Counted from the first letter of the stretch, positions 1 to 8,411 are shown. The stretch: 64,000 bases of DNA from Lachnospiraceae bacterium (GCA_024404675.1 JAKSPO010000003.1:1-64000); one strand, 5' to 3'. Notes: generated by a model not told the origin, from the letters alone. Made by a program: numbers and translations.

Positions 1-149
1 GGTTCTGAGACTTTCGAGATACGATTTGATAACAAAATGATAACACTTGCTAAAAATGTATTGCTGAAAGGCATTACAAGTGGTTAGCAGGTATGGTTTC
101 AGATGAGACTATAAAAGGTCTTACCTATCTAATGAAAATTAGAGGGTAA
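1..149 (+). pseudogene. Unresolved coding remnant at the window edge
   Basis: Two short open stretches overlap in different frames. One is open from base 1 to a TAG at 85-87. Another is open from about base 54 to a TAA at 147-149 and encodes a plausible peptide ending in SDETIKGLTYLMKIRG. Neither has a start or ribosome binding site in the window. A frameshifted or decayed gene whose 5' part lies outside the window would explain this, but I do not recognise the family. Confidence 0.2.
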
Positions 150-392
150 CAAGGTAAAAAAATTGGCCAATTCATATGGATGGAAATCGAAAAGTTACAT
201 CCGGAAACAAAAGTATGGGACACCTGTACGCCTTACTTTGATAAAAGAAATATTCACTTTTACATTAATTGCTGTGGGTTTCATGCAGTAGAGTTATATA
301 ATAAGCATCATCCGGATCCGAATTTTCCAGAGGATGCTGATGATGAAATGTTTGATGGGATGTTTAGATTTCAAAAAAGAATGGTCAATTGA
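150..392 (+). pseudogene. C-terminal fragment of a GNAT acetyltransferase
   Basis: The frame is open from just after the TAA at 147-149. It reads into an ATG at 180 and stops at 392. The peptide has the closing elements of a GNAT fold: a helix around EIEKLHPETKVW, then TPYFDKRNIHFYINCCGFH, which matches the usual last strand and the 'N-x-H-F-Y-x-x-x-G-F' end of GNAT enzymes. The acetyl-CoA pyrophosphate loop (Q/R-x-x-G-x-G/A) and the whole N-terminal half are missing, and no good ribosome binding site precedes the ATG. I therefore treat it as a truncated, probably inactive gene in the accessory stretch at the start of the window. Confidence 0.55.
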
Positions 393-451
393 ATTCTTAT
401 TTTCTTAACAATAACAAACCATATTTTCATAAATAAAGGGGGAGATAATGA

Positions 452-955
452 ATGGAACCTATGGAAAATAAAAAGAATCATCTGCCTATATTAGGCATAG
501 GACCTATACTATGTTTTCCTATGGCTATTATAGCTACAGTAGCTATAATTATGTCTGTAAAAGGGTTTATTCCTTTTACTATAGAAAATAAGTTTGTAAA
601 GTGTATTTTTATTGTATTAGGAATTGTACTTATCATTGAAGGATTACTTTGTTTCTTTGGGGCTGATTTTGGTGGTGGTTTAGTAAATGATATAAAGAAT
701 AATCAGCTTAAAACAAATGGTTCATATGCATTTGTAAGAAATCCATGCTACGCAGTTTTCTTTCTTGGAAGTACTGGTGCGATTCTTATAGCGCATAACC
801 CAGTATTATTTGTTTTGCCGATTTTGTATTGGTTAGAGATGACGATTGTTCTTAAGAATACAGAAGAAAAATGGCTTAAGGAATTATATGGTCAGGAATA
901 TATAGATTATTGTAAAAGGGTAAATCGATGTATCCCTTGGTTTCCAAAGAAGTGA
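452..955 (+). CDS. Isoprenylcysteine carboxyl methyltransferase (ICMT)-like membrane protein
   Basis: This 167-residue integral membrane protein has about four hydrophobic segments (near residues 15-38, 48-70, 100-120 and 120-130). The C-terminal half carries the ICMT/phospholipid methyltransferase signature: YAFVRNPCY (the R-N/H-P-x-Y motif), then an E-E-K-W-L box and EYIDYCKRVNRCIPW, where family members bind S-adenosylmethionine. The ATG at 452 follows a purine-rich GGGGGAGA. Bacterial members of this family are mostly uncharacterised methyltransferases with lipophilic substrates; the substrate here is unknown. It is one of a row of small single genes on the + strand, AT-richer than the rest of the window. 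Confidence 0.75.
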   Translation: MEPMENKKNHLPILGIGPILCFPMAIIATVAIIMSVKGFIPFTIENKFVKCIFIVLGIVLIIEGLLCFFGADFGGGLVNDIKNNQLKTNGSYAFVRNPCYAVFFLGSTGAILIAHNPVLFVLPILYWLEMTIVLKNTEEKWLKELYGQEYIDYCKRVNRCIPWFPKK

Positions 956-998
956 TGCTGAAAATCCCAGCTTGTCGAGCTGATGTTAGTCAATGAAA

Positions 999-1083
999 TT
1001 GAAACTTAATCGAACAACGCTACAAGCCTAACCTCGTAAGCAAAGCTTACTCGGTCACGGGCTGGCGCCCTAACGGCTGTAGT
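999..1083 (+). repeat. Palindromic intergenic element A (cassette-like spacer)
   Basis: The element starts TTGAAACTTAATCGA, then AACGCTACAAGCC, and ends GGCTGTAG, so the outer arms CTACAAGCC and GGCTGTAG are complementary with one bulge. Inside are a perfect GTAAGC-AAA-GCTTAC hairpin and GGGC-tggc-GCCC. The first ~34 bases recur almost unchanged at the left end of element B at 1898. No T-run follows, so it does not look like an ordinary terminator. Confidence 0.6.
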
Positions 1084-1168
1084 AATGATAGATATAAAAT
1101 GCGTTTGATTATTTTTGAAAGTGAGGGCCTGTAAATGGTGGCATTTTTACGATTGAGAAATATCTAAT

Positions 1169-1205
1169 GGCATGAAACTTCTGAAATAGTTTCGTGCCTG
1201 TTTGT
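1169..1205 (+). terminator. Hairpin in the leader of the following P-loop gene
   Basis: GGCATGAAACT (1169-1179) pairs with AGTTTCGTGCC (1188-1198) over 11 bp with one G-U, loop of 8, followed by TGTTTGTG. It could act as a weak terminator or attenuator ahead of the start at 1237/1270. Confidence 0.4.
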
Positions 1206-1269
1206 GTACTCAAAACTATTTTAAAGGAGAAAATTTATGATATTTCAGGACAATGTTATTAAATAGTAT

Positions 1270-1887
1270 TTGAAAAATGTATATTTTATCACCGGAACAC
1301 CATGTGGTGGAAAGACCACTATTTCCAGGGCTTTAGCACAAAAATATGGATTAGAACTGTTTGATATTGATGAAAGGTTTGATGAACATCAAAGGATTTC
1401 TGACCCTGCGCATCAGCCTGCAATGAATAAGCGGTTTAGTAGTGCAGATGAGTTTTTTGGAAGAAGCGTTGAGGAATATAAGGATTGGTTGCTTACTAAT
1501 ACAAGAGAACAGTTGGATTTTGTGTTGCTTGATTTGATTCGCGTGTCTGCTGATAAAAGGGTATTATGTGATTGTCATTTAACTGTAGAACAGGCTCTTA
1601 TGTTCTCTGAACCTTCAAGAGTAGTTTTCCTAATAAGGGATCCATCAAATCTTGTAGATGAATACCGTGAAAGATGGGATCATCAGGGTTTTAATCAGTA
1701 TATAAACTCTGCATCAGATGTGGAAAGTGCAAAGAAAACTGTAAGCAGGACGTTATACGAAATAAATATAGAACGCATAGAAGAAATAAAGAATAGCCAA
1801 TTCTTTTGGTTAGAGAGAACGGATGCCAGTACGGTTGAGGACACACTTTGTCGAGTAGAAAGGCATTTGGGACTAATCAAATCTTAA
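1270..1887 (+). CDS. P-loop kinase/ATPase-like protein with an in-frame amber codon upstream
   Basis: The protein begins KNVYFITGTPCGGKTT, a Walker A motif (G-T-P-C-G-G-K-T-T) of the kind seen in shikimate kinase-like and AAA small kinases. An acidic FDIDERFDE segment and an LLDLIRV strand (Walker B-like) follow. Length is about 205 residues from the TTG at 1270. The only good ribosome binding site (AAGGAG, 1224-1229) sits before an ATG at 1237. From there the same frame reads nine codons, meets TAG at 1264-1266 and continues straight into this protein. So either translation restarts at TTG 1270, or this is a recent nonsense mutation of a gene that began at 1237. Substrate is not predictable. 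Confidence 0.6.
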   Translation: MKNVYFITGTPCGGKTTISRALAQKYGLELFDIDERFDEHQRISDPAHQPAMNKRFSSADEFFGRSVEEYKDWLLTNTREQLDFVLLDLIRVSADKRVLCDCHLTVEQALMFSEPSRVVFLIRDPSNLVDEYRERWDHQGFNQYINSASDVESAKKTVSRTLYEINIERIEEIKNSQFFWLERTDASTVEDTLCRVERHLGLIKS

Positions 1888-1897
1888 AAGTGATAAC

Positions 1898-1969
1898 TTG
1901 AAACTTAATCGAGTAACGCTACAAGCCTTAACCGCAAGATCTGACGGTCTTGCGGTTAAGTCTTGTAGC
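1898..1969 (+). repeat. Palindromic intergenic element B (22-bp inverted repeat)
   Basis: Bases 1918-1939 and 1948-1969 are inverted repeats of 22 nt with one mismatch and an 8-nt loop. The left flank (TTGAAACTTAATCGA then TAACGCTACAAGCC) matches the left flank of element A 899 bases upstream with two mismatches and one indel. No T-run follows. Confidence 0.7.
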
Positions 1970-2089
1970 TTGACGCGAAAATTCCAATTTCCGGTATAGA
2001 AAGGGAGAAAAGCCACGATGGATTTTGGAGAAAGAATAGAAAGCCAAGGGATAAATGTACGATCACTTTCAGTAATGGGGGGGGATTTT

Positions 2090-2434
2090 ATGAATGCAGG
2101 AATGATAATGGGATTAGTGATTATATCGATTGTGGCAGCAATAATGGTTATTATCGGCATTTCTCAATTTAGTAAAAAAGAAAATCCGGTAGGATTTTAT
2201 AATGTTATTGACCCGCCAAAGAAGGAAGAAATTTCTAATGTAATACATTGGAATAAGAAACACGGTGTGATTTGGATTGTTTATGGAATATGTATAGAAC
2301 TTGGGTTCTGGTTAGGCTATATCATGCCGACCGAGGTGTTGGAAATGGTATTTATGATGGGAGGAGTTATTATCCCTTTGCCATTTATGGTTTTAAGACA
2401 TCGTGCCTTAGAGAAAGAGTATAAACTTAATTAA
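2090..2434 (+). CDS. Small membrane protein, DUF3784-like
   Basis: Counting from the ATG at 2090 the product is 114 residues with an N-terminal membrane segment (about 3-22) and two more (about 62-80 and 86-102). Between them lies a conserved-looking NPVGFYNVIDPPKKEEI and HWNKKHGVIW stretch. That pattern (hydrophobic segment, 'PVGFY', 'W-N-x-x-H', two further segments) resembles small uncharacterised Firmicutes proteins of the DUF3784 type. I prefer 2090 to an in-frame ATG at 2018 because a G-rich run of eight G directly precedes it and the extra 24 residues upstream are hydrophilic and unlike the family. Function unknown. Confidence 0.55.
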   Translation: MNAGMIMGLVIISIVAAIMVIIGISQFSKKENPVGFYNVIDPPKKEEISNVIHWNKKHGVIWIVYGICIELGFWLGYIMPTEVLEMVFMMGGVIIPLPFMVLRHRALEKEYKLN

Positions 2435-2457
2435 GTTCAGATTTTTGGAATTAATCA

Positions 2458-2500
2458 AATTGTAATTGACCGAGCTCTTTTAGAGCGAGGGATTACAATT
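2458..2500 (+). repeat. Palindromic intergenic element C
   Basis: Outer arms AATTGTAAT (2458-2466) and ATTACAATT (2492-2500) are perfectly complementary, and an inner hairpin GCTCT-ttt-AGAGC sits at 2474-2486. Its nested architecture is like elements A and B, but the sequence is different. It lies between two unrelated small genes. Confidence 0.55.
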
Positions 2501-2623
2501 GAACAAGAGTTTATTTGAATGGCAAAGATTCTTTGCGCGGGCAAAATGCCTATGTCAAAGCGCAGTTGCTTGCTGAAATAAGCATCTCCCAATAGAATTG
2601 GAACTGTAAGGAGGAACCGAAAA

Positions 2624-3205
2624 ATGAAGTTGGGTCAGACAATTGTCGAAATCAGAAAAGAACATGGACTTACACAGGAAGATATGGCAAAAGAGTTCAA
2701 TGTGACGAGACAGACAGTTTCAAATTGGGAGAATGAGAAAAGCTATCCTGATTTATTTACTTTGGTGAAAATCAGTGATACTTATCATTATTCTCTGGAC
2801 AGGATGTTAAAGGAGGATATTGACATGACAGAGGCAATGAACAGAAGTATTCAGTTAGGAAATGAAGCAAAGGAAAACAGCAGACGTAATTTTTACATCG
2901 GACTGATAGGCTGTGCAGCTTGTCTTTCGATGGCAGTGATTAGTTTTATTGAAAGTCAAGGAACCTTAGCGGTTGTCATTTGGATTGCAGCAATGCTGAT
3001 TAATTTGTTATCAGTGATTAGCAGTATGAAAATCAGAAAGCAATCAGGGCAGCCGGTGAAGCCTCTCAGTGCAGAGGATGCAGCTATGGCAAAGCAGTTA
3101 ATTGATAAGGGAATGAAAACGGAAGCCATCAAACTTGTCAGGAAAGGTACAGGACTTGGCCTTGTTGAAGCAAAGACTTTGGTCGATGAATTGCAGAATC
3201 AGTAA
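2624..3205 (+). CDS. XRE-family regulator with membrane segments and an L7/L12-like tail
   Basis: Residues 1-60 form an XRE helix-turn-helix (LTQEDMAKEFNVTRQTVSNWE) as in Cro/CI-type repressors. Residues ~88-108 and ~112-130 are hydrophobic and probably cross the membrane. The last ~35 residues (DKGMKTEAIKLVRKGTGLGL then VEAKTLVDEL) resemble the C-terminal domain of ribosomal protein L7/L12 (consensus K-x-x-V-I-K-x-V-R-x-x-T-G-L-G-L-K-E-A-K). The ATG at 2624 has a clear GGAGG at 2610-2614. Membrane-tethered XRE regulators of this layout are frequent in Clostridia; the signal and target genes are not known. Confidence 0.75.
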   Translation: MKLGQTIVEIRKEHGLTQEDMAKEFNVTRQTVSNWENEKSYPDLFTLVKISDTYHYSLDRMLKEDIDMTEAMNRSIQLGNEAKENSRRNFYIGLIGCAACLSMAVISFIESQGTLAVVIWIAAMLINLLSVISSMKIRKQSGQPVKPLSAEDAAMAKQLIDKGMKTEAIKLVRKGTGLGLVEAKTLVDELQNQ

Positions 3206-3256
3206 GAGCGAATATTTAGAAATTAGCACCGGAGAATGCTATGGGGCAGTATAATC

Positions 3257-3355
3257 GTATTGCAGGTACAATTTGAGGGCTGCACAGCCCATAAATGAGC
3301 GAGTTACCGGCAGGGACAAGTATTCTTGTCCCTGTTTTTATGTATCGCAGGTACA
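3257..3355 (+). repeat. 14-nt direct repeats flanking a hairpin pair
   Basis: GTATTGCAGGTACA (3257-3270) and GTATCGCAGGTACA (3342-3355) are direct repeats with one mismatch, 85 bases apart. Between them lie a GGGCTG-CA-CAGCCC hairpin (3277-3290) and the terminator at 3311. The pair could mark the right edge of the cassette-like stretch. Confidence 0.45.
3311..3339 (+). terminator. Intrinsic terminator after the XRE gene
   Basis: CAGGGACAAG (3311-3320) and CTTGTCCCTG (3325-3334) form a perfect 10-bp stem with a TATT loop, followed by TTTTTA. Confidence 0.85.
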
Positions 3356-3450
3356 TTATCCACTGCTATGCAGAATCGCCGACGCACAAAATGCGAAGAA
3401 TGTGTAAGTGGTATGGAGTTTTTCGCGGGAGTGATAGATTATTGGCTTTA

Positions 3451-3498
3451 ATATAGACAATATTGTCTATATAAGAAAGAATTTTGGTTCTGTATAAT
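3451..3498 (+). promoter_or_regulatory. 22-bp perfect palindrome and TATAAT box upstream of the large secreted protein
   Basis: ATATAGACAAT (3451-3461) is followed directly by its reverse complement (3462-3472), a perfect 22-bp palindrome of the size of a dimeric repressor operator. TATAAT lies at 3493-3498, about 50 bases before the start codon at 3552; I find no good -35 box at normal spacing. Confidence 0.5.
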
Positions 3499-3551
3499 GA
3501 ATTAGGCTAAAATGGGCAGGGTGTTTATCTGCCACAGGAGCGGAGGGTAAT

Positions 3552-6500
3552 ATGAAAGAAAGAAGATTTGTCAGACGAGTATTAAGCTTTGCACTTTGTC
3601 TTGCAATGTGCGTAACGCTTATGCCTGCGACAGTGTCAGCAGCAACTGCAGTCCCAATCACAAGCATTGAGATTACGGTACCGACGCCGGTAGCAAATCA
3701 TACTGCCGGAGAGAACATTGCTAAGATTACTGCAAGTAACTTGAATTGTGACTTATCTGCAACATGGTATAGTGTGAGCGATGAGCGCTATATGCTGGAT
3801 ACCGAGACATTTAGGAACGGACAGCAATATAATCTGAAAATAGAACTTACAGCTATGTCGAGTTCGAGATACACATATTACTATCCGGTTACAAAAAGTT
3901 TAACTGGCTACAAAACATCCACCAAGGTATCCATCAACGGTAGCTCGGCAACTGTTGTGGTCGATAGCAGCTCACTGTTAGGTACTACAGGTGCGCAGAA
4001 GCTGAATGCCTTAAGCGGCGACTTTACTGCAAAGCAGCCGGTTACCGTCAACGCCATCAATATCATCGGTCTTCAGAAACCCATTGCCGGGCAGAAGGTC
4101 AGTGACAATCTGGCAGATCTTTACCTTACGAATGAGTGCTACTCCGACATTAATCGGTTGATCTGGTTTGATATCACAACCGGTAATGACTTGCTTGATA
4201 CGGATACCTTTGTTGCAGGTCATAGATATTATCTGCTTGCCGTGGTTACGCCAAAGTATGGAACAAACTATACCGGTAGCCTGACCTGTCGATTTAATCG
4301 TGACAGCAGCCTGGGTGGTGGTTCTGTTGCACCTGCCAATATAAACGGTATTGGTACTGCGGTACAATTTCAATCAGCTGCTTTCACCGCAGCGTCTGCT
4401 CCGGGCAACAGTACGCTTAACATTCACTGGGGCTCCGGCGATAACGGCAAGATTCTGTACTGGAATCCGGTCGCAGGTGCGGTGAAATATTCTGTAGATG
4501 TTGTTATTACAGGACTTGGTGGCGGTGGCTTCTGCTTCCCCGGAGAAGAATCCTACGATGCTACTTTTATAATCAGAAAGACCGGAACATATACCACTCA
4601 CGTAAAGGCTTTGGACAGCAGCGGGGACGTTATCGTCGAAAGTGACGGCCCTGCCAAGTATTTTGAGATGCTTCCACTTGATACGCCTACCAATATCCTG
4701 GTCGATAATACGCTTGGTGTGATTACATGGGATAGTGTAGCGAATGCTACCGGATATACGGTCACCCTGAAAACAGAAGGCGGAACGCTTTCCGGCTCAG
4801 AGAGTACGAATATCAATTCGATTCAGCTTGGTAAATTGAATATGAACGCCGGCGAGAAATACTATGTGGAAATCAAAGCTGACGATACGACATATCGGTA
4901 CGGAGAAAGTGCTAATGGCAAAAGCGAAGTATTTACCTATACGCCGACGCTGACGGTTACGAATATTCGCTGGGGTACCGGTGCAAATGCTAAAACGATT
5001 TATTGGGATCCGGTGCCTGGCGCTACCAGATACATCGTGGGTGTCCGCATCGAAGGTAAAAGTAGCGGTGCATGGGTGGACGGTAGTCTTTCCTCCTTCG
5101 ATGCTACAAGCGACATCAGCAGGACCGGAACTTACACTCCCTATGTTACGGCCTATAAAGGAGAGGTCAGATTGACCGGAGACATAGCCGGCCAGACCAA
5201 ATATTTTACCGTGACACCCCTTGCTGTTCCTCAGAATATTCAGGTGGATCTGGACCGGCGCAAGGTTACATGGAACGCGGTGCCGAATGCAAATTACTAT
5301 AGTGTTATGCTGATTGAGCATTATTCCACAGTTGACAAGTCGGATATTGAACATGTGGACCGTGGGAATATTGTGGATGAAGCCCGGATCTCTGATACCA
5401 ACAGCATCAGCTTCGATGAATTCCCTTCCCTGCGAAGCGGTGTTCATCTTGCCCCCAATATGTTTTTTGTGATTTATGCAGAGGACCGCACCGGTACTTA
5501 CGGTGACAGTGAATGGGGCGTCGGCGATGACTTCCATTATGTAACTCGTTATGCAGTTAATGCCAGTGTGAATGGTAGCGGCGGCAGCGTCTCTGTTCAG
5601 ACACAGCAGAAGCAGCCCAATGACAGTATATCTACCATTGATTCGATTTATGTGGACGAAGGACTTAATGCGTATATTACCACGAGCTGCCAGACGGGTT
5701 ATGTTGTTTCCTCTGTTAAGATAAACGGAACCGAAGTGACCGCTTATAGTCAGTTGAATCCGAGCGACAGACGATATACCGTTAATAATGTTCAGAAAAA
5801 TCAGAACGTGGTGGTAACATTCTCAACCTGTGTTCATAGCTGGGGAACAGGCTCTGTTACAAAGCCCGCGACCTGCGGTGCCACGGGTGTGAGGACCTAT
5901 ACCTGCACTAACTGCGGCGAAACGAAGACCGAGACCATTCCGTCTACGGGTGCGCATAGCTATAATGCGGGTGTGATCACAACCGAGCCGACCTGTGCGG
6001 ATAACGGTGTAAAGACCTATACCTGCTCTGTCTGTGGCAATGTCAGAACAGAGCTCCTTGCCAGAACCCAGAACCACACCTATGGTGCATACACTACCTT
6101 ACGAGAAGCAACCTGTACCACTGTGGGTATCGAAAGACGCGAATGCACCGTCTGTCATATCACGGACGAACGCAACATTCCCATGCTGGCGCACACCCCT
6201 GTTTCATCCGGTAACGGCGCGGAAGCTACTTGTACGACTGCGGGTAAGGAAAGTGATACCCAGTGCAGTATGTGCGGTACAAAGCTCATAATCGGCGATG
6301 AAATCCCTTCCCTTGGTCATGCCTACGGCGAGTGGATCGGTTACAGTCCGACCCATCATATCCGCATCTGTGCCAATGACCCTAACCACATCGAAGCTGA
6401 TTATCATTTTATTCAGAAAGGCAAATGCTTGAACTGCGGCTACGAAATCGGGACTCTCTCCATCGCGGGGCAGCCTGTTTCGGCTGAGTGCGGAGAGGAA

Positions 6501-8279
6501 GTAGAGGTCTTCTTGGATGTGAATGACACGCCGGGATTTATCTCAGGTGCTGTTACGATCAGCTGGGATAGCGCTGCTATGACACTGACCCGGATTGACT
6601 ATGAATTAATGAATGGTAATACGCCTGCGGCCATTACACAGGGCAGCATGAAGATTTATTTTGGCGATGAAAATGCCACTGAGAACTGTAGCGATGTCGG
6701 CACATTGCTGAAGCTTGTCTTCAATGTGGCAGAGCATAACGCTTCCGGCAATCAGACGATAACGGTAAGCGCGGATAGCGAGGATTTCCACAGAGCCGGA
6801 ATAGATGCCGTGTCCGTGAGTACCAGACCTGTAACGGTGACCGTAACCTGTGTGGACCACCCCTGGGATGAGGGCACGGTGATAAAGGCTGCTAGCTGTA
6901 TAGAAGATGGTGAGATGACCTACACCTGTACCTGCTGTGGTGCAACAAGGAATGAAATAATCACGAAGCTCGGACACAGTATCGTGACGGATGAGGCTGT
7001 GGAAGCCACCTGTACCGAAACCGGTTTGACTGAGGGCAGCCATTGCTCGCGTTGCGGCAGCATATTTGCAGGCCAGAACGTTGTTCCGGCCAAGGGACAT
7101 AGTATCGTAGAGGACTCGTATGTATTCCCCACCTGTACCGAAACCGGTCTTGAAATAGGTTTCCACTGCTCTGTCTGCGGCACTATTACACGTGTCCAGG
7201 AGGTAATCCCCGCGAAAGGGCATCATGTAGTCACTGACTATGCTGTTTCACCTGCTTGTACCGAAGCCGGGCTGACCGAGGGCAAGCATTGCGATATCTG
7301 CGGTGAAGTACTGATTGCGCAGACAGCTGTGCCCGCTTTGGGACATTGCTATGGAACCGATGATTCTGAGAAATGTACAGTTTGCGGCGCATATAAAGAT
7401 TTTGTAGGAGCGAAGCTGGGAGGTTACTCTTTATCCTTATCCGATAATATCGGTGTCAACTTCTATATGGAGCTTGCGGAGTCGGTATCAGCAGACAGCA
7501 ACGCAAAATTTGTAATGCAGCTTCCTGACGGCACTGATAAGGAAGTTCTTGTGAGTGCTGCAAAGAAGGCTGAAGTGAATGGCGAGACCTACTATGTATT
7601 TGACTGTCATGTGGCTGCGAAGGAAATGACCGGTGTGATCTGTGCGCATATTGTGCTTGGTGACGGAACCGAAGGAACCCGATATGAATTCACTGTGCAG
7701 GATTATGCGAAGTATATTTTAGACCATCCTTCTCGGTTTGAGCGTGCAGTACCGGTGGTAAAAGCAATGCTTAACTACGGCGCAAGTGCACAGGAGTATT
7801 TCGAGTACGATACAGGAAGCTTAGCGAATGAAATCTTAAGTGAAGCCGATAAGAAGGCAGCAGAAACACCGGACCTTTCAGCATACAGGTATGTGAGTTC
7901 CGCTGCTACAGAGAGGGCCGCATATATCGGAACATCTCTGATATTGGAGTCAGAGGTTGGATTCAGATGCTACTTTGAGTCTTCAAACGGTCTGTCGATC
8001 AGCAATGTCAACATAAAATGTAATGGTGTAAGTATTCCGTATTCCAGATATAAGTTTGGTGAGAAAGACGGCTGGAAATATATTGAGGTAACAGGTATCA
8101 CGCCTGCTGAATACGATGCAAGGTTTACTGTGAGAGCGTGGGATGTTACAGTGGAGAACGTAAGTGTTTACGGTTATATGGCTAATGCGTTTGAAAGCGC
8201 AGGCGACAACAGTAAACTGACCGCGGTACTGAAGAGCCTGTATGCATATGGGAAAGCGTCGGCTGGTTACGCAAGATAG
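3552..8279 (+). CDS. Large secreted multidomain protein (FN3-like, CxxC modules, cohesin-like)
   Basis: The product has 1575 residues. Residues 1-30 are a signal peptide (basic start, hydrophobic core, cut near VSAAT). Residues ~30-275 look Ig-like. Residues ~285-663 contain a duplicated pair of FN3-like units, with parallel phrases ILYWNPVAGAVKYSV and TIYWDPVPGATRYIV. Residues ~664-759 resemble the bacterial repeat 'V-x-G-S-G-G-S-V' domain. Ten CxxC modules (such as TYTCTNCGE, CSVCGN and CDICGE) sit at about 760-965 and 1100-1282, each with a third Cys ~13-18 residues earlier. The segment ~967-1100 between them (GEEVEVFLDVNDTPGFISGA, then ISWDSAAMTLT) matches the start of a cohesin-type jelly roll. 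The last ~290 residues are a domain seen on clostridial surface proteins. No LPXTG or SLH motif is visible, so attachment is unclear. A terminator follows. Function unknown. Confidence 0.75.
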   Translation: MKERRFVRRVLSFALCLAMCVTLMPATVSAATAVPITSIEITVPTPVANHTAGENIAKITASNLNCDLSATWYSVSDERYMLDTETFRNGQQYNLKIELTAMSSSRYTYYYPVTKSLTGYKTSTKVSINGSSATVVVDSSSLLGTTGAQKLNALSGDFTAKQPVTVNAINIIGLQKPIAGQKVSDNLADLYLTNECYSDINRLIWFDITTGNDLLDTDTFVAGHRYYLLAVVTPKYGTNYTGSLTCRFNRDSSLGGGSVAPANINGIGTAVQFQSAAFTAASAPGNSTLNIHWGSGDNGKILYWNPVAGAVKYSVDVVITGLGGGGFCFPGEESYDATFIIRKTGTYTTHVKALDSSGDVIVESDGPAKYFEMLPLDTPTNILVDNTLGVITWDSVANATGYTVTLKTEGGTLSGSESTNINSIQLGKLNMNAGEKYYVEIKADDTTYRYGESANGKSEVFTYTPTLTVTNIRWGTGANAKTIYWDPVPGATRYIVGVRIEGKSSGAWVDGSLSSFDATSDISRTGTYTPYVTAYKGEVRLTGDIAGQTKYFTVTPLAVPQNIQVDLDRRKVTWNAVPNANYYSVMLIEHYSTVDKSDIEHVDRGNIVDEARISDTNSISFDEFPSLRSGVHLAPNMFFVIYAEDRTGTYGDSEWGVGDDFHYVTRYAVNASVNGSGGSVSVQTQQKQPNDSISTIDSIYVDEGLNAYITTSCQTGYVVSSVKINGTEVTAYSQLNPSDRRYTVNNVQKNQNVVVTFSTCVHSWGTGSVTKPATCGATGVRTYTCTNCGETKTETIPSTGAHSYNAGVITTEPTCADNGVKTYTCSVCGNVRTELLARTQNHTYGAYTTLREATCTTVGIERRECTVCHITDERNIPMLAHTPVSSGNGAEATCTTAGKESDTQCSMCGTKLIIGDEIPSLGHAYGEWIGYSPTHHIRICANDPNHIEADYHFIQKGKCLNCGYEIGTLSIAGQPVSAECGEEVEVFLDVNDTPGFISGAVTISWDSAAMTLTRIDYELMNGNTPAAITQGSMKIYFGDENATENCSDVGTLLKLVFNVAEHNASGNQTITVSADSEDFHRAGIDAVSVSTRPVTVTVTCVDHPWDEGTVIKAASCIEDGEMTYTCTCCGATRNEIITKLGHSIVTDEAVEATCTETGLTEGSHCSRCGSIFAGQNVVPAKGHSIVEDSYVFPTCTETGLEIGFHCSVCGTITRVQEVIPAKGHHVVTDYAVSPACTEAGLTEGKHCDICGEVLIAQTAVPALGHCYGTDDSEKCTVCGAYKDFVGAKLGGYSLSLSDNIGVNFYMELAESVSADSNAKFVMQLPDGTDKEVLVSAAKKAEVNGETYYVFDCHVAAKEMTGVICAHIVLGDGTEGTRYEFTVQDYAKYILDHPSRFERAVPVVKAMLNYGASAQEYFEYDTGSLANEILSEADKKAAETPDLSAYRYVSSAATERAAYIGTSLILESEVGFRCYFESSNGLSISNVNIKCNGVSIPYSRYKFGEKDGWKYIEVTGITPAEYDARFTVRAWDVTVENVSVYGYMANAFESAGDNSKLTAVLKSLYAYGKASAGYAR

Positions 8280-8321
8280 TTTTGTTATTATAGGGGCTTT
8301 GAAAACATAGTCCATAAAGAG

Positions 8322-8367
8322 GAAGGACCAAGGGTTCAGGTAACTGAGCCGGAGGTCCTTCTTTTTT
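8322..8367 (+). terminator. Intrinsic terminator of the large secreted protein gene
   Basis: GAAGGACC (8322-8329) pairs with GGTCCTTC (8354-8361), with a second short GGTTCAG/CTGAGCC stem inside, followed by six T. Confidence 0.85.
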
Positions 8368-8411
8368 GTAAATAACAGTATAGGCGGTGGCATTCGGGCA
8401 GCTAAAACCGG

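Noticed and set aside
1918-1969. Element B as an ordinary Rho-independent terminator
   Set aside because: The stem is long but no T-run follows, and its left flank is duplicated at element A, which favours a repeat or recombination element.
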